Shown: positions 17,464-28,945 of the stretch, in pieces | How positions within the stretch are numbered: the stretch's first letter is position 1 | Layout: each line of letters begins with the position of its first letter | Origin: Burkholderia sp. D-99 | Lineage (GTDB): Bacteria > Pseudomonadota > Gammaproteobacteria > Burkholderiales > Burkholderiaceae | Direction of reading: 5' to 3' | Assembly (NCBI RefSeq): GCF_011605345.1 | Contig: NZ_JAAOXM010000004.1 | Location: 516,601-580,600, forward strand | Length of the DNA: 64,000 nucleotides | Notes under the pieces: model-generated | Told to the model about the DNA's origin: nothing | Seen by the model: only the letters and a program-made list of their open reading frames with translations | Database searches by the model: none | Made by a program: the position numbers and the translations under genes

Positions 17464-19148
17464 GATTGCTCCTCGTTGATTCGGTGGACGTGCGAGGCGG
17501 CACCGTTCCTGTCGGTCGCGGGGATTCGCTCGGGCAGCACCGGCATCGCATCGAGCAGCGCACGCGTGTACGGATGACGCGCGGCGCCGAAAACCTGCGC
17601 GGTGTCGCCCAGTTCGACGACCCGCCCTGCGCGCATCACCGCGATCCGGTCGCAGATCTGCGCAGCCACGCGCAGGTCGTGCGTGACGAAGACGATCGCC
17701 ATCGCGCGGCGCCGCTGCACCGACGCAAGCAACTCGAGCACCTGCGCCTGCACCGACACGTCGAGCCCCGACACCATTTCGTCGGCCACGAGGATCGACG
17801 GATCGAGCGCCAGCGCACGCGCCAGGCTGATGCGTTGCCGCTGCCCGCCGGAGAATTCGTGCGGATACCGGCCGAGCGCGTCCGCCGGCAAGCCGACCTG
17901 CGCGAGCAGGTCGGCCGCGAGCCGATACGCGGCAGCGCGGCCGACGCCGTGCGCGATCGGACCGGTCGCGACGATCTGCGCGATCGTCTGGCGAGCGTTC
18001 AACGATGCATACGGATCCTGGAACACCATCTGGATGTCGCGACGCAGCGGCCGCAGCGCCCGTTCGGTCAGGTGCGCGAGATCGTGCTCGCCGCGCAGTA
18101 CGATGCGGCCCGCGTCCACCCGCGCCAGCCGCACCAGCGCGCGCGCGAGCGTCGTTTTCCCGGAACCCGATTCGCCGACGATACCGAGCGTCTCGCCGGC
18201 ATGCAGCGTGAAGCCGACGTCGATCAGCGCATCGACGCCCTGCCGGCCTCGCGCCGGCAGGAACGGCAACGCGCGGCGCGGCGCATGGCGCTTGTGCAGG
18301 TTGCGCACCTCCAGCAGCGGCGCCCCGCTGCGGACGACGGCACGCGGCTCCACCCGACCGTGCGGCACGGCATCGAGCAGCGCGCGCGTGTAGGGATGAC
18401 GCGGCGCGCGCAGCACGTCGGCCGCGCGGCCGCTCTCGACCGGCTCGCCATCGCGCAACACCACGACGCGATCGGCGACGCGGGCGACCACACCGAAGTC
18501 GTGCGTGATCAGCAGCACGCCGGTCCGTCGCGTGCGGGCCGCATGCTCGATCAGCGCCAGAATGCGGGCTTGCGTGGTGACATCGAGCGCGGTGGTGGGT
18601 TCGTCTGCGATCAGCAGGGCCGGTTCGAGGGCGAGCGCCATCGCGATCAGCACGCGCTGACGCTGGCCGCCCGACAGCGCGTCGGGATACGCATGACGCA
18701 GGCGCTCGGGCTCCGGCAGGCCGACGTCGCGCAACAAGGCCGTCACGCGCGCCGCCCCCTCGCGACGCCCGCTCGACACGCGATGGATGCGCAGCACCTC
18801 GTCGACCTGCGCGCCGACGGTCATCAACGGATTCAGCGCGGCGAGCGGCTCCTGAAAGATCATCGACACGTCGCGGCCGCGAATCGCGCGCCACTCGGCG
18901 TCGCTGCAGTGCGCGAGATCCCGGCCGCGCAGCGCGATGCGCCCGCCGGCGTGCCGCACGCCTCGCGGCAGCAGGCCGGCGATCGCGGCCGCAAGCAGCG
19001 ACTTGCCCGACCCGGACGCGCCGACCACGCACAGCACTTCGCCGGGCGCGATCGTCAGCGACACGTCGCGTACCGCATCGCGACGCTCGGCACCGGCCGG
19101 CAAGGCGAGCGTGAGCCGCTCGATCGACAGCAGCGGCGCGGCGCTCAT
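17460..19148 (-). CDS. Dipeptide/oligopeptide-type ABC ATPase with two fused nucleotide-binding domains
   Basis: 562 residues with two full ATPase halves. First half: Walker A GASGSGKS near residue 40, signature LSGGQRQRVLIAMALALEP, Walker B LLIADEPTTALD. Second half: GESGSGKT near 325, FSGGQRQRISLARALALDP, ILVADEMVSGLD. Note that the second Walker B region reads DEMVS where DEPVS is usual. Each half ends in the HPYTRALLDA motif of the Dpp/Opp group. The start ATG overlaps the stop of the permease by four bases. This replaces the usual DppD plus DppF pair. Confidence 0.92.
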   Translation of the reverse strand: MSAAPLLSIERLTLALPAGAERRDAVRDVSLTIAPGEVLCVVGASGSGKSLLAAAIAGLLPRGVRHAGGRIALRGRDLAHCSDAEWRAIRGRDVSMIFQEPLAALNPLMTVGAQVDEVLRIHRVSSGRREGAARVTALLRDVGLPEPERLRHAYPDALSGGQRQRVLIAMALALEPALLIADEPTTALDVTTQARILALIEHAARTRRTGVLLITHDFGVVARVADRVVVLRDGEPVESGRAADVLRAPRHPYTRALLDAVPHGRVEPRAVVRSGAPLLEVRNLHKRHAPRRALPFLPARGRQGVDALIDVGFTLHAGETLGIVGESGSGKTTLARALVRLARVDAGRIVLRGEHDLAHLTERALRPLRRDIQMVFQDPYASLNARQTIAQIVATGPIAHGVGRAAAYRLAADLLAQVGLPADALGRYPHEFSGGQRQRISLARALALDPSILVADEMVSGLDVSVQAQVLELLASVQRRRAMAIVFVTHDLRVAAQICDRIAVMRAGRVVELGDTAQVFGAARHPYTRALLDAMPVLPERIPATDRNGAASHVHRINEEQS

Positions 19149-19978
19149 CGCACACGCTCCGCCATCGTCGATGCATGGCGCAAGCCTTCGCCGACGCGAT
19201 TGACTGCGAGCGCGGTCGCGACGATCGCGAGCCCGGGCCAGATGCTCAGCCACCACGCGTCGCGCATCACGTTGCGCGCCGCGCCGATCATGAAGCCCCA
19301 GCTCATCTGGGACGGATCGCCGAGCCCGAGAAACGACAGCGCCGACTCGGTGAGGATCGCGCTCGCGACCATCAGCGCGGCCAGCACCGCGAGCGGCGGC
19401 CACACGTGCGGCAGGATTTGGCGCCATACCAGCGCGGCCGGCGACTCGCCGGCGAGCCGCGCCGCCAGCACGAACTCCCGGCGCGCCAGCCCGATGAATT
19501 CGGCGCGCACGAGCCGCGCGATCGCCGGCCACGACACCGCGGCGATCGCGACGATGGTCGATTCGAGCGATGCGCCGAGCACCGCCGCGATCGTGACCGC
19601 GACCGCGAATTGCGGCACGGTCTGGAACAGCGTCGCGAGCGCCATCAGCGCGCGGTCGATCCAGCCGCCGCACCAGCCCGCGAGCGCGCCGACCGACGCG
19701 CCGAGCACGAAGGTCGCGGCGGTTGCCGCGAGCCCGACGAACAGCGATACCCGCGCGCTCCACAGCAGCCCCACCAGCACGTCGCGACCGAGCATGTCGG
19801 TGCCGAGCGGATGGCCCGCGTGGAGCAGCGGCCGCAGCAACGGCTCGCCCGCCATGCGCCACGGCGACGGCAGCCACAGCGGCGCGGTCAGCGCAACGAA
19901 CGCGGCGACGGCAAGAAACAGTGTGCCGGCCGCCGCTCCGGGCGTGCGCGCGAAACGGCGCAGGAAGCGCCCCGTCAT
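19145..19978 (-). CDS. Peptide-type ABC permease, DppC-like
   Basis: 277 residues. There is an N-terminal helix, then the DppC landmark HPLGTDMLGRDVLVGLLWSA near 60-80, several more helices, the EAA-like loop (FVLAARLAGESPAALVWRQI) and GLGDPSQMSWGFMIG near 225. ATGA overlaps occur at both ends, so it is translationally coupled to the second permease and the ATPase. The family also carries nickel, glutathione and other small ligands, so peptide is not certain. Confidence 0.92.
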   Translation of the reverse strand: MTGRFLRRFARTPGAAAGTLFLAVAAFVALTAPLWLPSPWRMAGEPLLRPLLHAGHPLGTDMLGRDVLVGLLWSARVSLFVGLAATAATFVLGASVGALAGWCGGWIDRALMALATLFQTVPQFAVAVTIAAVLGASLESTIVAIAAVSWPAIARLVRAEFIGLARREFVLAARLAGESPAALVWRQILPHVWPPLAVLAALMVASAILTESALSFLGLGDPSQMSWGFMIGAARNVMRDAWWLSIWPGLAIVATALAVNRVGEGLRHASTMAERVR

Positions 19979-20976
19979 CGCGCCTCCTGCCAGTCGACGC
20001 GCGGATCGACGAGGCCATACAGCAGGTCGGTCAGCGCGTTGAACCCCACCACGAGCGCCGCGACCACGGCCAGCAGCCCGAGCAGCACCGGATAGTCGCG
20101 CTGCAGCAGCGCGTCGTACATCAGCCCGCCGAGCCCCGGCCATGCGAACACGATCTCGGTGACGAGCGCGCCGCCCGCGAGCTGCCCGAGCTGCAACCCA
20201 CCGAGCGTGACGACCGGCAGCAACGCGTTGCGCAGCACGTGACGGATCATCACGCGCGGCTCGGACGCGCCTTTCGCCCGCGCGGTTCGCACGAACTCGC
20301 ACTCGATCACCTCGAGCATCGCGGCGCGCGTGAGCTGGACGAAGATCGCGCCGTACACGAGCCCGAGCGTCGTCGCGGGCAGCACCAGGTGGGCGGCCAC
20401 GTCGAGCGCGTGGCGCCACCCCGTATAGCCGGCGCCGACGCTTTCCATGCCGAACGACGGCAGCCAGCCGAGCACCACCGAGAATGCGATCGCGCTCATC
20501 AGCGACAGCCAGAACAGCGGCGTCGCATAGACGACCACCGCCAGCGCGCCGATCGCGCGCGCCGCGCGGCGCGCCCACAGGCCGCCGTGCGCATCGCCAT
20601 ACGCCGCCACCGCGCCGGCCGTCACGCCGGCGACCACGGCGATCGCGAACGCGACCGCCATCAGCAACAGCGTCGCGGGCAGGCGCTCGGCGACGAGCTG
20701 CAGCACCGGCATCTGGTTGCGGTACGAGAAGCCGAAATCGACGTGCGCGAGATCGCGCAGATACAACCCGAACTGCTCGACGAGCGGCCGGCTCAGCCCG
20801 AGCTGCGCGCGCAGCCGCTCGACGTACGCGGCATCGCCCGAGCCCGCGTCGCCGGCGAGCACGAGCGCGGGGTCGCCCGGCGCGAGCCGGACCAGGAAGA
20901 AGTTGACGATCAGTACGCCGAGCACGACCGCAAGGCCCCGCAGCACCGTCGACGTCAATCGCAGCACCGTGTTCAT
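19975..20976 (-). CDS. Peptide-type ABC permease, DppB-like
   Basis: 333 residues with the DppB start (VLIVNFFLVRLAPGDPALVL), a periplasmic stretch with ERLRAQLGLSRPLVEQFGLY, and about six membrane helices. The EAA-type loop is EFVRTARAKGASEPRVMIRH, and the end is AVVAALVVGFNALTDLLYGL plus DPRV. It lies four bases after the binding-protein gene and overlaps the next permease by ATGA. It forms the transmembrane channel with the DppC-like protein. Confidence 0.92.
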   Translation of the reverse strand: MNTVLRLTSTVLRGLAVVLGVLIVNFFLVRLAPGDPALVLAGDAGSGDAAYVERLRAQLGLSRPLVEQFGLYLRDLAHVDFGFSYRNQMPVLQLVAERLPATLLLMAVAFAIAVVAGVTAGAVAAYGDAHGGLWARRAARAIGALAVVVYATPLFWLSLMSAIAFSVVLGWLPSFGMESVGAGYTGWRHALDVAAHLVLPATTLGLVYGAIFVQLTRAAMLEVIECEFVRTARAKGASEPRVMIRHVLRNALLPVVTLGGLQLGQLAGGALVTEIVFAWPGLGGLMYDALLQRDYPVLLGLLAVVAALVVGFNALTDLLYGLVDPRVDWQEAR

Positions 20977-20980
20977 CGCA

Positions 20981-22609
20981 TCATCCGATCCACGTGTCCT
21001 CGAGGCTGTCGTTCACGCTGGTGGCCGTGCGCAGCAGGTTGTGGACGTTGCGCCGGTACACCGTCGGGTTGACCATCTCGAAGATGTTCGCGATCGCCGC
21101 GTCGTTCGCCAGCGTGGTCTGGAGCTGCGCATAGCGCGCGCGGCGCGCGGCCGGATCGGTATCCAGCGCGGCCGCGTCCCACAGCGCGTCGGCCTTCGGG
21201 TTGCGGTAGCCCTCGACGTTGCCGAACGGCGAACCCTTCGAGATGCCGTCGATCCGGTACAGCGGCGCGACGCCGAAATCGGGATCCGCGTTCTGGAACA
21301 GGAAGTTGTAGCTCAGGTCGAAATCCCAGTTCGCGACACGCGCATACCAGCCTGCCGCATCGGTCGTCTGTACGCGCAGCCGGAACCCGGCCTGGCCGAG
21401 CGCCTGCTGCGTGTACTCGGCGACGCGTTCCCACGCACCACCCTTTTCGCCGTTGAGCAGCACGAGCGGAAACTTGCCGACATCGACGCCCGATTGCCGA
21501 ATCAGCGCGCGCGCCCGTTCCGGGTCGTACGCGAAGCGCGGCACGTTCGGATCGTAGAACGGCGACGACGACACGAACGGCCCGTTCGCGACTTTTCCGT
21601 AGCCGAAGAAGATCCGGTCGACGATGAACTGGCGATCGAGCGCATGCAGCACCGCCTGCCGCACGAGCACGTTGTCGAACGGCGGCTTGCGCTGGTTCAG
21701 TTCGAGAAACGCCATCCCCGTGAACAGCTCCCAGCCCTGCGTCGTGATGGCGACGCCCGGCAGCTTCGCAAGCCGTGCGATGTCCGAGTAGTCGACGTCG
21801 CCCGCGCGCAGCGCATGGATCTGCCCGCGCTCGAACGCGATCGAGCGCGCGGCCGCGTCGGGCACGATGTTGAATACGATCCCGTCGAGATGCGGCAACC
21901 CCTTCTTCCAGTAATCCGGGTTGCGCGCGAGGCGGATGTACGCGCCACGTTTCCATTCACGGAACACGAACGGCCCGGTGCCGACCGGATGCAGGTTCGC
22001 CGGATTGTTGCGAGGATCCTTGCCCTGGTACAGGTGCGCCGGCACGATCGGCAGCAGCCCGCTGCCGAGCAGGTTGATCAGCCCCGCGTACGGCTTCTTC
22101 AGGCGGATCGTTACCTGCAGCGGGCCGCTCGCGTCGATCGACGCGACGTACTTGTCGAACGTCACCTTCGTGCGCGGCAGCGCCTGCGGCGCGATTTCGT
22201 TCAGCGTGACGACCACGTCGTGCGCGCCGAACGGCTGCCCGTCGTGCCAGCGCACGCCCGGCTGCAGTTCGAAGGTGTGGGTCAGCCCGTCGGCCGATGC
22301 CCGCCAGCTGCGCGCGAGCACCGGCACCGCCCGCAGTTGCGGGTCGAAGCCGAGCAGCCCCTGGAAGATCTTGCCGCCCACGTATTGCGACGCGACGTGC
22401 GGCGTCAGCGCGTTGACCAGCGACGGCGGCTCCGGCTGCGCGAACAGCGACAGCGTGCCGCCGCGCACCGGCGCCACGGCGGCATCCGCCGCGAACACGC
22501 GGGCCGCGCCGCCGATCCCTGCCGCGGCCCCGGCGGCAGCGAGCACGTAGCGGCGCCGCGCCGGGTCTTCCGGTGCGAACGGCGACGGATTCAAAAGCGT
22601 GTCGTTCAT
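20981..22609 (-). CDS. Peptide-type ABC substrate-binding protein
   Basis: 542 residues of the family-5 extracellular solute-binding type. An N-terminal twin-arginine-like or Sec signal (DPARRRYVLAAAGAAAGIGG) ends near VFAADA. The body shows QPGVRWHDGQPFGAHDVVVT, PVGTGPFVFREWKRG and LVRQAVLHALDRQFIVDRIF, the usual order for DppA/NikA-like proteins. Its ATG overlaps the stop of sfnB as TGATG. The RRR start with a hydrophobic stretch makes Tat export possible. It is expected to deliver the substrate to the DppB/C/ATPase complex. Confidence 0.92.
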   Translation of the reverse strand: MNDTLLNPSPFAPEDPARRRYVLAAAGAAAGIGGAARVFAADAAVAPVRGGTLSLFAQPEPPSLVNALTPHVASQYVGGKIFQGLLGFDPQLRAVPVLARSWRASADGLTHTFELQPGVRWHDGQPFGAHDVVVTLNEIAPQALPRTKVTFDKYVASIDASGPLQVTIRLKKPYAGLINLLGSGLLPIVPAHLYQGKDPRNNPANLHPVGTGPFVFREWKRGAYIRLARNPDYWKKGLPHLDGIVFNIVPDAAARSIAFERGQIHALRAGDVDYSDIARLAKLPGVAITTQGWELFTGMAFLELNQRKPPFDNVLVRQAVLHALDRQFIVDRIFFGYGKVANGPFVSSSPFYDPNVPRFAYDPERARALIRQSGVDVGKFPLVLLNGEKGGAWERVAEYTQQALGQAGFRLRVQTTDAAGWYARVANWDFDLSYNFLFQNADPDFGVAPLYRIDGISKGSPFGNVEGYRNPKADALWDAAALDTDPAARRARYAQLQTTLANDAAIANIFEMVNPTVYRRNVHNLLRTATSVNDSLEDTWIG

Positions 22610-23850
22610 CACAGATAGCCGTGGCGCGGCGGGTTGACCTGGTTGAGCACGTAGTTGCCGATCGCGTGATATTTCCAGCGCACCGGGTCGTGCAGCGTAT
22701 GGGTGCGCGCATTGCGCCAGTGACGGTCGAGGTTGTATTCGCTCAGCACCGAGCGCGTGCCCGACAGTTCGAACAGCTTGTTGGTCGCGAGGATCGCGAG
22801 CTCGGTGCTCAGCACCTTGGCGGCCGCGACCTGCACCGACGCGTGCGCCACCTGCGCATCGTCGAGTTCGGCCGGCAACGCCTCGAGCAGCACGGCAGCG
22901 CGGTCGAGCAGCGCTTCGGTCGCGAGCAGGCGAATCTGCACGTCCGCGACGTCGCGGATCACGTACGGATCGTCCGACGCGCGCGCGATGCCGCTGTCGG
23001 CCCACGGCCGGCTGCGTGTACGCACGAACTCGAGCGTGTCGGCCAGCGCCGCGCGCGCGATGCCGACGTCGATGTTCGCGTGCAGGTATTGCGACACGGG
23101 GCCCGCGAGCGTCGGCCGCTCGAACGCGGCCTGGATCGACACCACGTCCTGTTCGTCGACCTCGACGCCCGCCAGCGTCAGCGTGCCGCTCGCCGTCGTG
23201 CGCTGCCCGAAGCCGCTCCAGTCGTCGACGATCTCGAGCCCCGGCCGGTCGCGCTCGACCAGCGCCTGCACGTAGCGGCCGTCGTCGTCGAGCGCGAGCA
23301 CCGCGATCCAGTCCGCGAACAGCGCCCCCGTCGAATAGAACTTCTGGCCGTCGAGCACGAGCCGCCCGCCGCGCCGCGTCAGCCGCGTGCCGATCTCGAG
23401 CGCGTTCTTCGTGCCGCGCTCGGACGCCGCATGGCCGATCCGCGCACCGTCGAGCACGAGCCCGAAGAACTTGCGCCGCTGCGCGTCGTCGCCCGTCAGC
23501 CGGAGCACGTCGAGCGCGTGGAAGTGATTCTTCGGCAACTGGCCGATCGACGGGTCCGCCTGTGCGATGGTCCGCACGACCTCGCCGAGCGTCGCGAGCG
23601 ACACGTCCGCGCCGCCGAATGCGCGCGGCACGGTGATGCCCCAGAGCCCGCTGCCCGAGAACAGGTCGAGTTCCGCGAACGGCAGCCGCCGCTCGCGGTC
23701 GCGCTGCGACGCGTCGCGCGACAGCTCGCCGGCAAGACGGCGCGCGGTTTCGAGCGCATGCGCGTCGTCGGCGATGCGGCTCGCAGGCGGGCGGGAGGAA
23801 AGCGGGGAAGACGCGCGAGCAGGCGTGTCGGCGGACGTGAAGGCGTTCAT
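22609..23850 (-). CDS. sfnB: SfnB-family sulfur-acquisition flavin oxidoreductase
   Basis: 413 residues with an acyl-CoA dehydrogenase fold of the DszC/SfnB type: WGITVPRAFGGADVS near 65, ADPSIGQLPKNHFHAL near 95, RLVLDGQKFYSTGALFADWI near 160 and SGTRSVLSEYNLDRHWRNAR near the end. SfnB relatives act with reduced flavin in sulfone or organosulfur utilisation. The ATG at 23850 is chosen because the sigma-54 promoter at 23889-23903 predicts a start of transcription near 23877, and a GAGGATC site precedes it. Longer frames would begin at or upstream of the transcript start. Confidence 0.88.
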   Translation of the reverse strand: MNAFTSADTPARASSPLSSRPPASRIADDAHALETARRLAGELSRDASQRDRERRLPFAELDLFSGSGLWGITVPRAFGGADVSLATLGEVVRTIAQADPSIGQLPKNHFHALDVLRLTGDDAQRRKFFGLVLDGARIGHAASERGTKNALEIGTRLTRRGGRLVLDGQKFYSTGALFADWIAVLALDDDGRYVQALVERDRPGLEIVDDWSGFGQRTTASGTLTLAGVEVDEQDVVSIQAAFERPTLAGPVSQYLHANIDVGIARAALADTLEFVRTRSRPWADSGIARASDDPYVIRDVADVQIRLLATEALLDRAAVLLEALPAELDDAQVAHASVQVAAAKVLSTELAILATNKLFELSGTRSVLSEYNLDRHWRNARTHTLHDPVRWKYHAIGNYVLNQVNPPRHGYL

Positions 23851-23888
23851 GAAGATCCTCGTGGACAGATACATGGCCTCCGTCGGGA

Positions 23889-23903
23889 GCAAGCACCGTG
23901 CCA
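23889..23903 (-). promoter_or_regulatory. Sigma-54 promoter of the sfnB operon
   Basis: The minus strand reads TGGCACGGTGCTTGCT, a full match to the sigma-54 consensus TGGCAC-N5-TTGC with a T following. It predicts transcription from about 23877, giving a leader of about 27 bases that contains the GAGGA ribosome-binding site of sfnB. Confidence 0.85.
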
Positions 23904-23948
23904 CCACCATCCGGCCGGCCTGTGCGGCCATGACGCCGCATGCGGCGC

Positions 23949-23962
23949 GCTGGATTTCCAGC
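23949..23962. promoter_or_regulatory. Palindromic upstream activator site 1
   Basis: GCTGGATTTCCAGC is an inverted repeat GCTGGA-TT-TCCAGC. It is about 75-85 bases upstream of the sfnB transcription start and about 175-185 upstream of the receptor start, normal distances for a sigma-54 activator. It shares the half-site with site 2. Confidence 0.65.
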
Positions 23963-24005
23963 GAGATGGCGCAAAAGCAGCACGCCGCGCCCCGCGCGAC
24001 GGCAC

Positions 24006-24021
24006 TGCTGGAATTCCAGCA
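24006..24021. promoter_or_regulatory. Palindromic upstream activator site 2
   Basis: TGCTGGAATTCCAGCA is a perfect 16-bp palindrome with the same GCTGGA half-site as site 1. The two centres are 58 bp apart. Binding by the SfnR-like protein encoded at 31875-32963 is inferred from the shared half-site and the position between two sigma-54 promoters. Confidence 0.68.
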
Positions 24022-24108
24022 AAACGACGGAAAGACGGAGGCGCAGTTGCGAGCGGCCAGCCTGCCCTTTCAGCGTCAACCCGTTGCGGGGCGTGGCGAA
24101 GCGCAGGT

Positions 24109-24123
24109 TGGTACACCTTTTGC
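24109..24123 (+). promoter_or_regulatory. Sigma-54 promoter of the receptor-monooxygenase operon
   Basis: The plus strand reads TGGTACACCTTTTGC. Against the consensus TGGCAC-N5-TTGC there is one mismatch, with exact spacing of the GG and GC pairs. Predicted start is about 24135, giving a leader of about 92 bases before the receptor ATG. Confidence 0.78.
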
Positions 24124-24226
24124 GAATCCCCGCTCACGCGCCGCCGATCCGCGGCGCCATCGACCGGATGCGCGGCGCCGCGCCGGACCACCCGCATGAC
24201 ACGCGCATCGACTTGGGGATATACGG

Positions 24227-26539
<2,313 letters not shown>

Positions 26540-26552
26540 GGAGGCCCGCCGG

Positions 26553-27926
26553 ATGACGCGCCGCACCGACACCCTGAAACTCAACGCGATGCTGAACGGC
26601 GCCGGCAGCCATGTCGTCGGCTGGCGCCATCCGCTCGCGCAGCCGAACGGCAACCGCGACTTCGCGCATTTCCGCCGCATGGCGCAGACGGCCGAACGCG
26701 GCAAGCTCGATGCGCTGTTCGTCGCGGACGTGGTCGCGACGCAGGGCAGCCACGTCGACTCGCTGCGCCGCAGCGCGCGCGCCGACACCTTCGAGCCGCT
26801 CACGCTGCTCGCCGCGCTGGCGGCCGTCACGCACCGCATCGGCCTGATCGCGACCGCGACGACGACCTACAACGCGCCTTACCACGTCGCCCGCAAGTTC
26901 GCGTCGCTCGACCACCTGAGCGGCGGCCGCGCGGGGTGGAACCTCGTCACGTCCGTCGTGCCCGACGAAGCGGCGAACTTCGGCGCGAGCCCGCACCTCG
27001 CGCACGCCGAGCGCTACGCGCGCGCCGACGAGTTCCAGCGCGTCGTCGCGGGGCTGTGGGACAGCTGGGAAGACGACGCATTCATCGAGGACAAGGCTGC
27101 CGGCCTACATTTCGATCACCGCAAGCTGCACGTGCTCGATCATCACGGGCCGCACTTCAGCGTGCGCGGCCCGCTGAACGTCGCGCGCGCGCCGCAAGGG
27201 CATCCGGTGCTCGTGCAGGCCGGCTCGTCGGAGGCGGGCCGCGAACTCGCGGCACGCTGCGCGGAAGTGATCTTCACCGCGCAGCACCGGCTCGACGACG
27301 CACAGGCGTTCTATGCGGACGTCAAGGGCCGGCTCGCGCATCACGGCCGCCGCCCGGCGCACCTGAAGATCCTGCCCGGCGTGATGCCGATCGTCGGCGC
27401 GACCGAAACCGAAGCGCGCGACAAGCTGCGCGCCCTGCAGGACCTGATCGACCCGGTGCTCGGGCTGCGGCTGCTCGCCGACAATGCCGGCGATTTCGAC
27501 CTGTCCGGCTATCCGCTCGACGGGCCGTTGCCCGACCTGCCGCCGAGCAATCGCAGCAAGAGCCGGCAGCAGCTGATCGTCGATCTCGCCCGTCGCGAGA
27601 ACCTGACCATCCGCCAGCTCTACGAGCGCTTTGCCAGCGCGGGCGTCGTGACCGGCACGCCGAAGACCATCGCCGATCGCTTCGAGGAATGGTTCCTGTC
27701 GTACGGGGCGGACGGATTCAACGTCGCGTTCGCCTGGGTGCCCGGCGGGCTCGACGATTTCGTCGACCTGGTCGTGCCCGAGCTGCAGCGCCGCCGGCTG
27801 TTCCGCACCGAGTACGAAGGCCCGACGCTGCGCGATCAGCTCGGCCTGCCGCGCCCGCCGTTCTTCCGGCGCCCGTCGTCGCTGCGCGGCGATACGGTCG
27901 CACCGGTCGGCGGAGGTGCCGCATGA
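26553..27926 (+). CDS. NtaA/SnaA/DszA-type FMN-dependent monooxygenase (locus 2)
   Basis: 457 residues and a clear relative of the protein at 1779-3122. It has the short start KLNAMLNGAGSHVVGWRHP, FVADVVATQGSHVDSL near 55-75, GGRAGWNLVTSVVPDEAANF near 125 and a tail TEYEGPTLRDQLGL before a proline-rich end. It lies 13 bases after the receptor gene, and its stop overlaps the next start as ATGA. It is expected to need a flavin reductase, which is not obvious in the window. Confidence 0.9.
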   Translation: MTRRTDTLKLNAMLNGAGSHVVGWRHPLAQPNGNRDFAHFRRMAQTAERGKLDALFVADVVATQGSHVDSLRRSARADTFEPLTLLAALAAVTHRIGLIATATTTYNAPYHVARKFASLDHLSGGRAGWNLVTSVVPDEAANFGASPHLAHAERYARADEFQRVVAGLWDSWEDDAFIEDKAAGLHFDHRKLHVLDHHGPHFSVRGPLNVARAPQGHPVLVQAGSSEAGRELAARCAEVIFTAQHRLDDAQAFYADVKGRLAHHGRRPAHLKILPGVMPIVGATETEARDKLRALQDLIDPVLGLRLLADNAGDFDLSGYPLDGPLPDLPPSNRSKSRQQLIVDLARRENLTIRQLYERFASAGVVTGTPKTIADRFEEWFLSYGADGFNVAFAWVPGGLDDFVDLVVPELQRRRLFRTEYEGPTLRDQLGLPRPPFFRRPSSLRGDTVAPVGGGAA

Positions 27927-28945
27927 CGCGCCCGTTTCGTCTCGGCGTGCTGACGCGCGTCTATGCGCCCGATCCGTCGCCGCGCGTGCTGCACGACACG
28001 CTCGCGCTGATCGAGGCGGCGGAAGCGCTCGGCTTCGACAGCGCATGGGTGGCCCAGCACCATTTCGGCAGCGAAACCGGCCGGCTGCCGTCGCCGCTCG
28101 TGCTGCTGGCGGCCGCCGCGCGCCGCACGCGGCGCATCGCGCTCGGCACCGCCGTGATCGTGTTGCCGCTCGAATCGGCGTTGCGTGTCGCAGAGGATGC
28201 GGCCGTGCTCGATGCACTGGCGGACGGCCGCCTTCAGCTCGGTGTCGGCGCCGGCTTCGAGCCGGACGTGTTCGCCGCGTTCGGCCGCGATTTCGACACG
28301 CGCTCGGCGCGGCAGGCCGATGCCCTTGCGACGCTGCGGCGCGCGCTGGACGGCGCGCCGCTCGGTCCCGCCGGCGCGACACTGCAACCGGGTGCGCCCA
28401 CGCTGGCCGCGCGTCTCTGGCAGGCGACCAGCCATGCCGAGGCGGTCGCGCGCGACGGCCTCGGGCTGATCGTCGCGCGCACGCGTCCGGAACAGGACGG
28501 CGAAGCGGCGCTCGTGGCACGCTATCGCCGCGCCTGGACGCATCCGCGCGCGCCGCGCGTCGCGCTCGTGCGAGCGGTCGTGCCGGGCGCGGACGCGGCC
28601 AGCGTCGAGGCCGCGCTCGGTCCCGACATCCTGCGCTACGCGGCCCGGCTCGCCCACGCGAGCGGTACCCCGGCGCCGGCGCCAGCCGACATCCCCGCGC
28701 TGCTCGATCGCTTCGGAGTCCTGCGCGGCGCATCTGCCGACATCGCGGCCGCGCTGCAAGCCGATCCAGCGTTTACCGGCGCGACCGAGCTGGTCGTGCA
28801 GGTACAGACGACCGGCACGTCGCATCGCGACGCACTGCGGCGGCTCGAAGCCGTCGCCGGCGCGATCGCGCCGGCACTTGGCTGGACGCCGGCCGCCGCA
28901 GCCATCGAAGCCGCTTCGCCCACTTCCGCTCCGATCCCGACATGA
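27923..28945 (+). CDS. Luciferase-like monooxygenase, first of a tandem pair
   Basis: 340 residues. The order of motifs FRLGVLTRVYAPDPS, LGFDSAWVAQHHFGSETGRL, PSPLVLLAAAARRTRRIALG, DALADGRLQLGVGAGFEPDV and the tail AGAIAPALGWTPA is shared with the next gene. ATGA overlaps occur at both ends. The pair resembles LuxA/LuxB in being tandem and divergent in sequence, so a heterodimer is possible. The residues around the GAGFEPD loop differ from the partner (GSGGANLD). Substrate unknown. Confidence 0.87.
   Translation: MTRPFRLGVLTRVYAPDPSPRVLHDTLALIEAAEALGFDSAWVAQHHFGSETGRLPSPLVLLAAAARRTRRIALGTAVIVLPLESALRVAEDAAVLDALADGRLQLGVGAGFEPDVFAAFGRDFDTRSARQADALATLRRALDGAPLGPAGATLQPGAPTLAARLWQATSHAEAVARDGLGLIVARTRPEQDGEAALVARYRRAWTHPRAPRVALVRAVVPGADAASVEAALGPDILRYAARLAHASGTPAPAPADIPALLDRFGVLRGASADIAAALQADPAFTGATELVVQVQTTGTSHRDALRRLEAVAGAIAPALGWTPAAAAIEAASPTSAPIPT

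Larger units (their letters stand above)
23851..24226. promoter_or_regulatory. Divergent control region of locus 2
   Basis: 376 bases separating sfnB (minus) from the TonB-dependent receptor (plus). It holds one -24/-12 promoter for each direction near its ends and two palindromes between them, described separately. No gene is supported inside. Confidence 0.75.
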
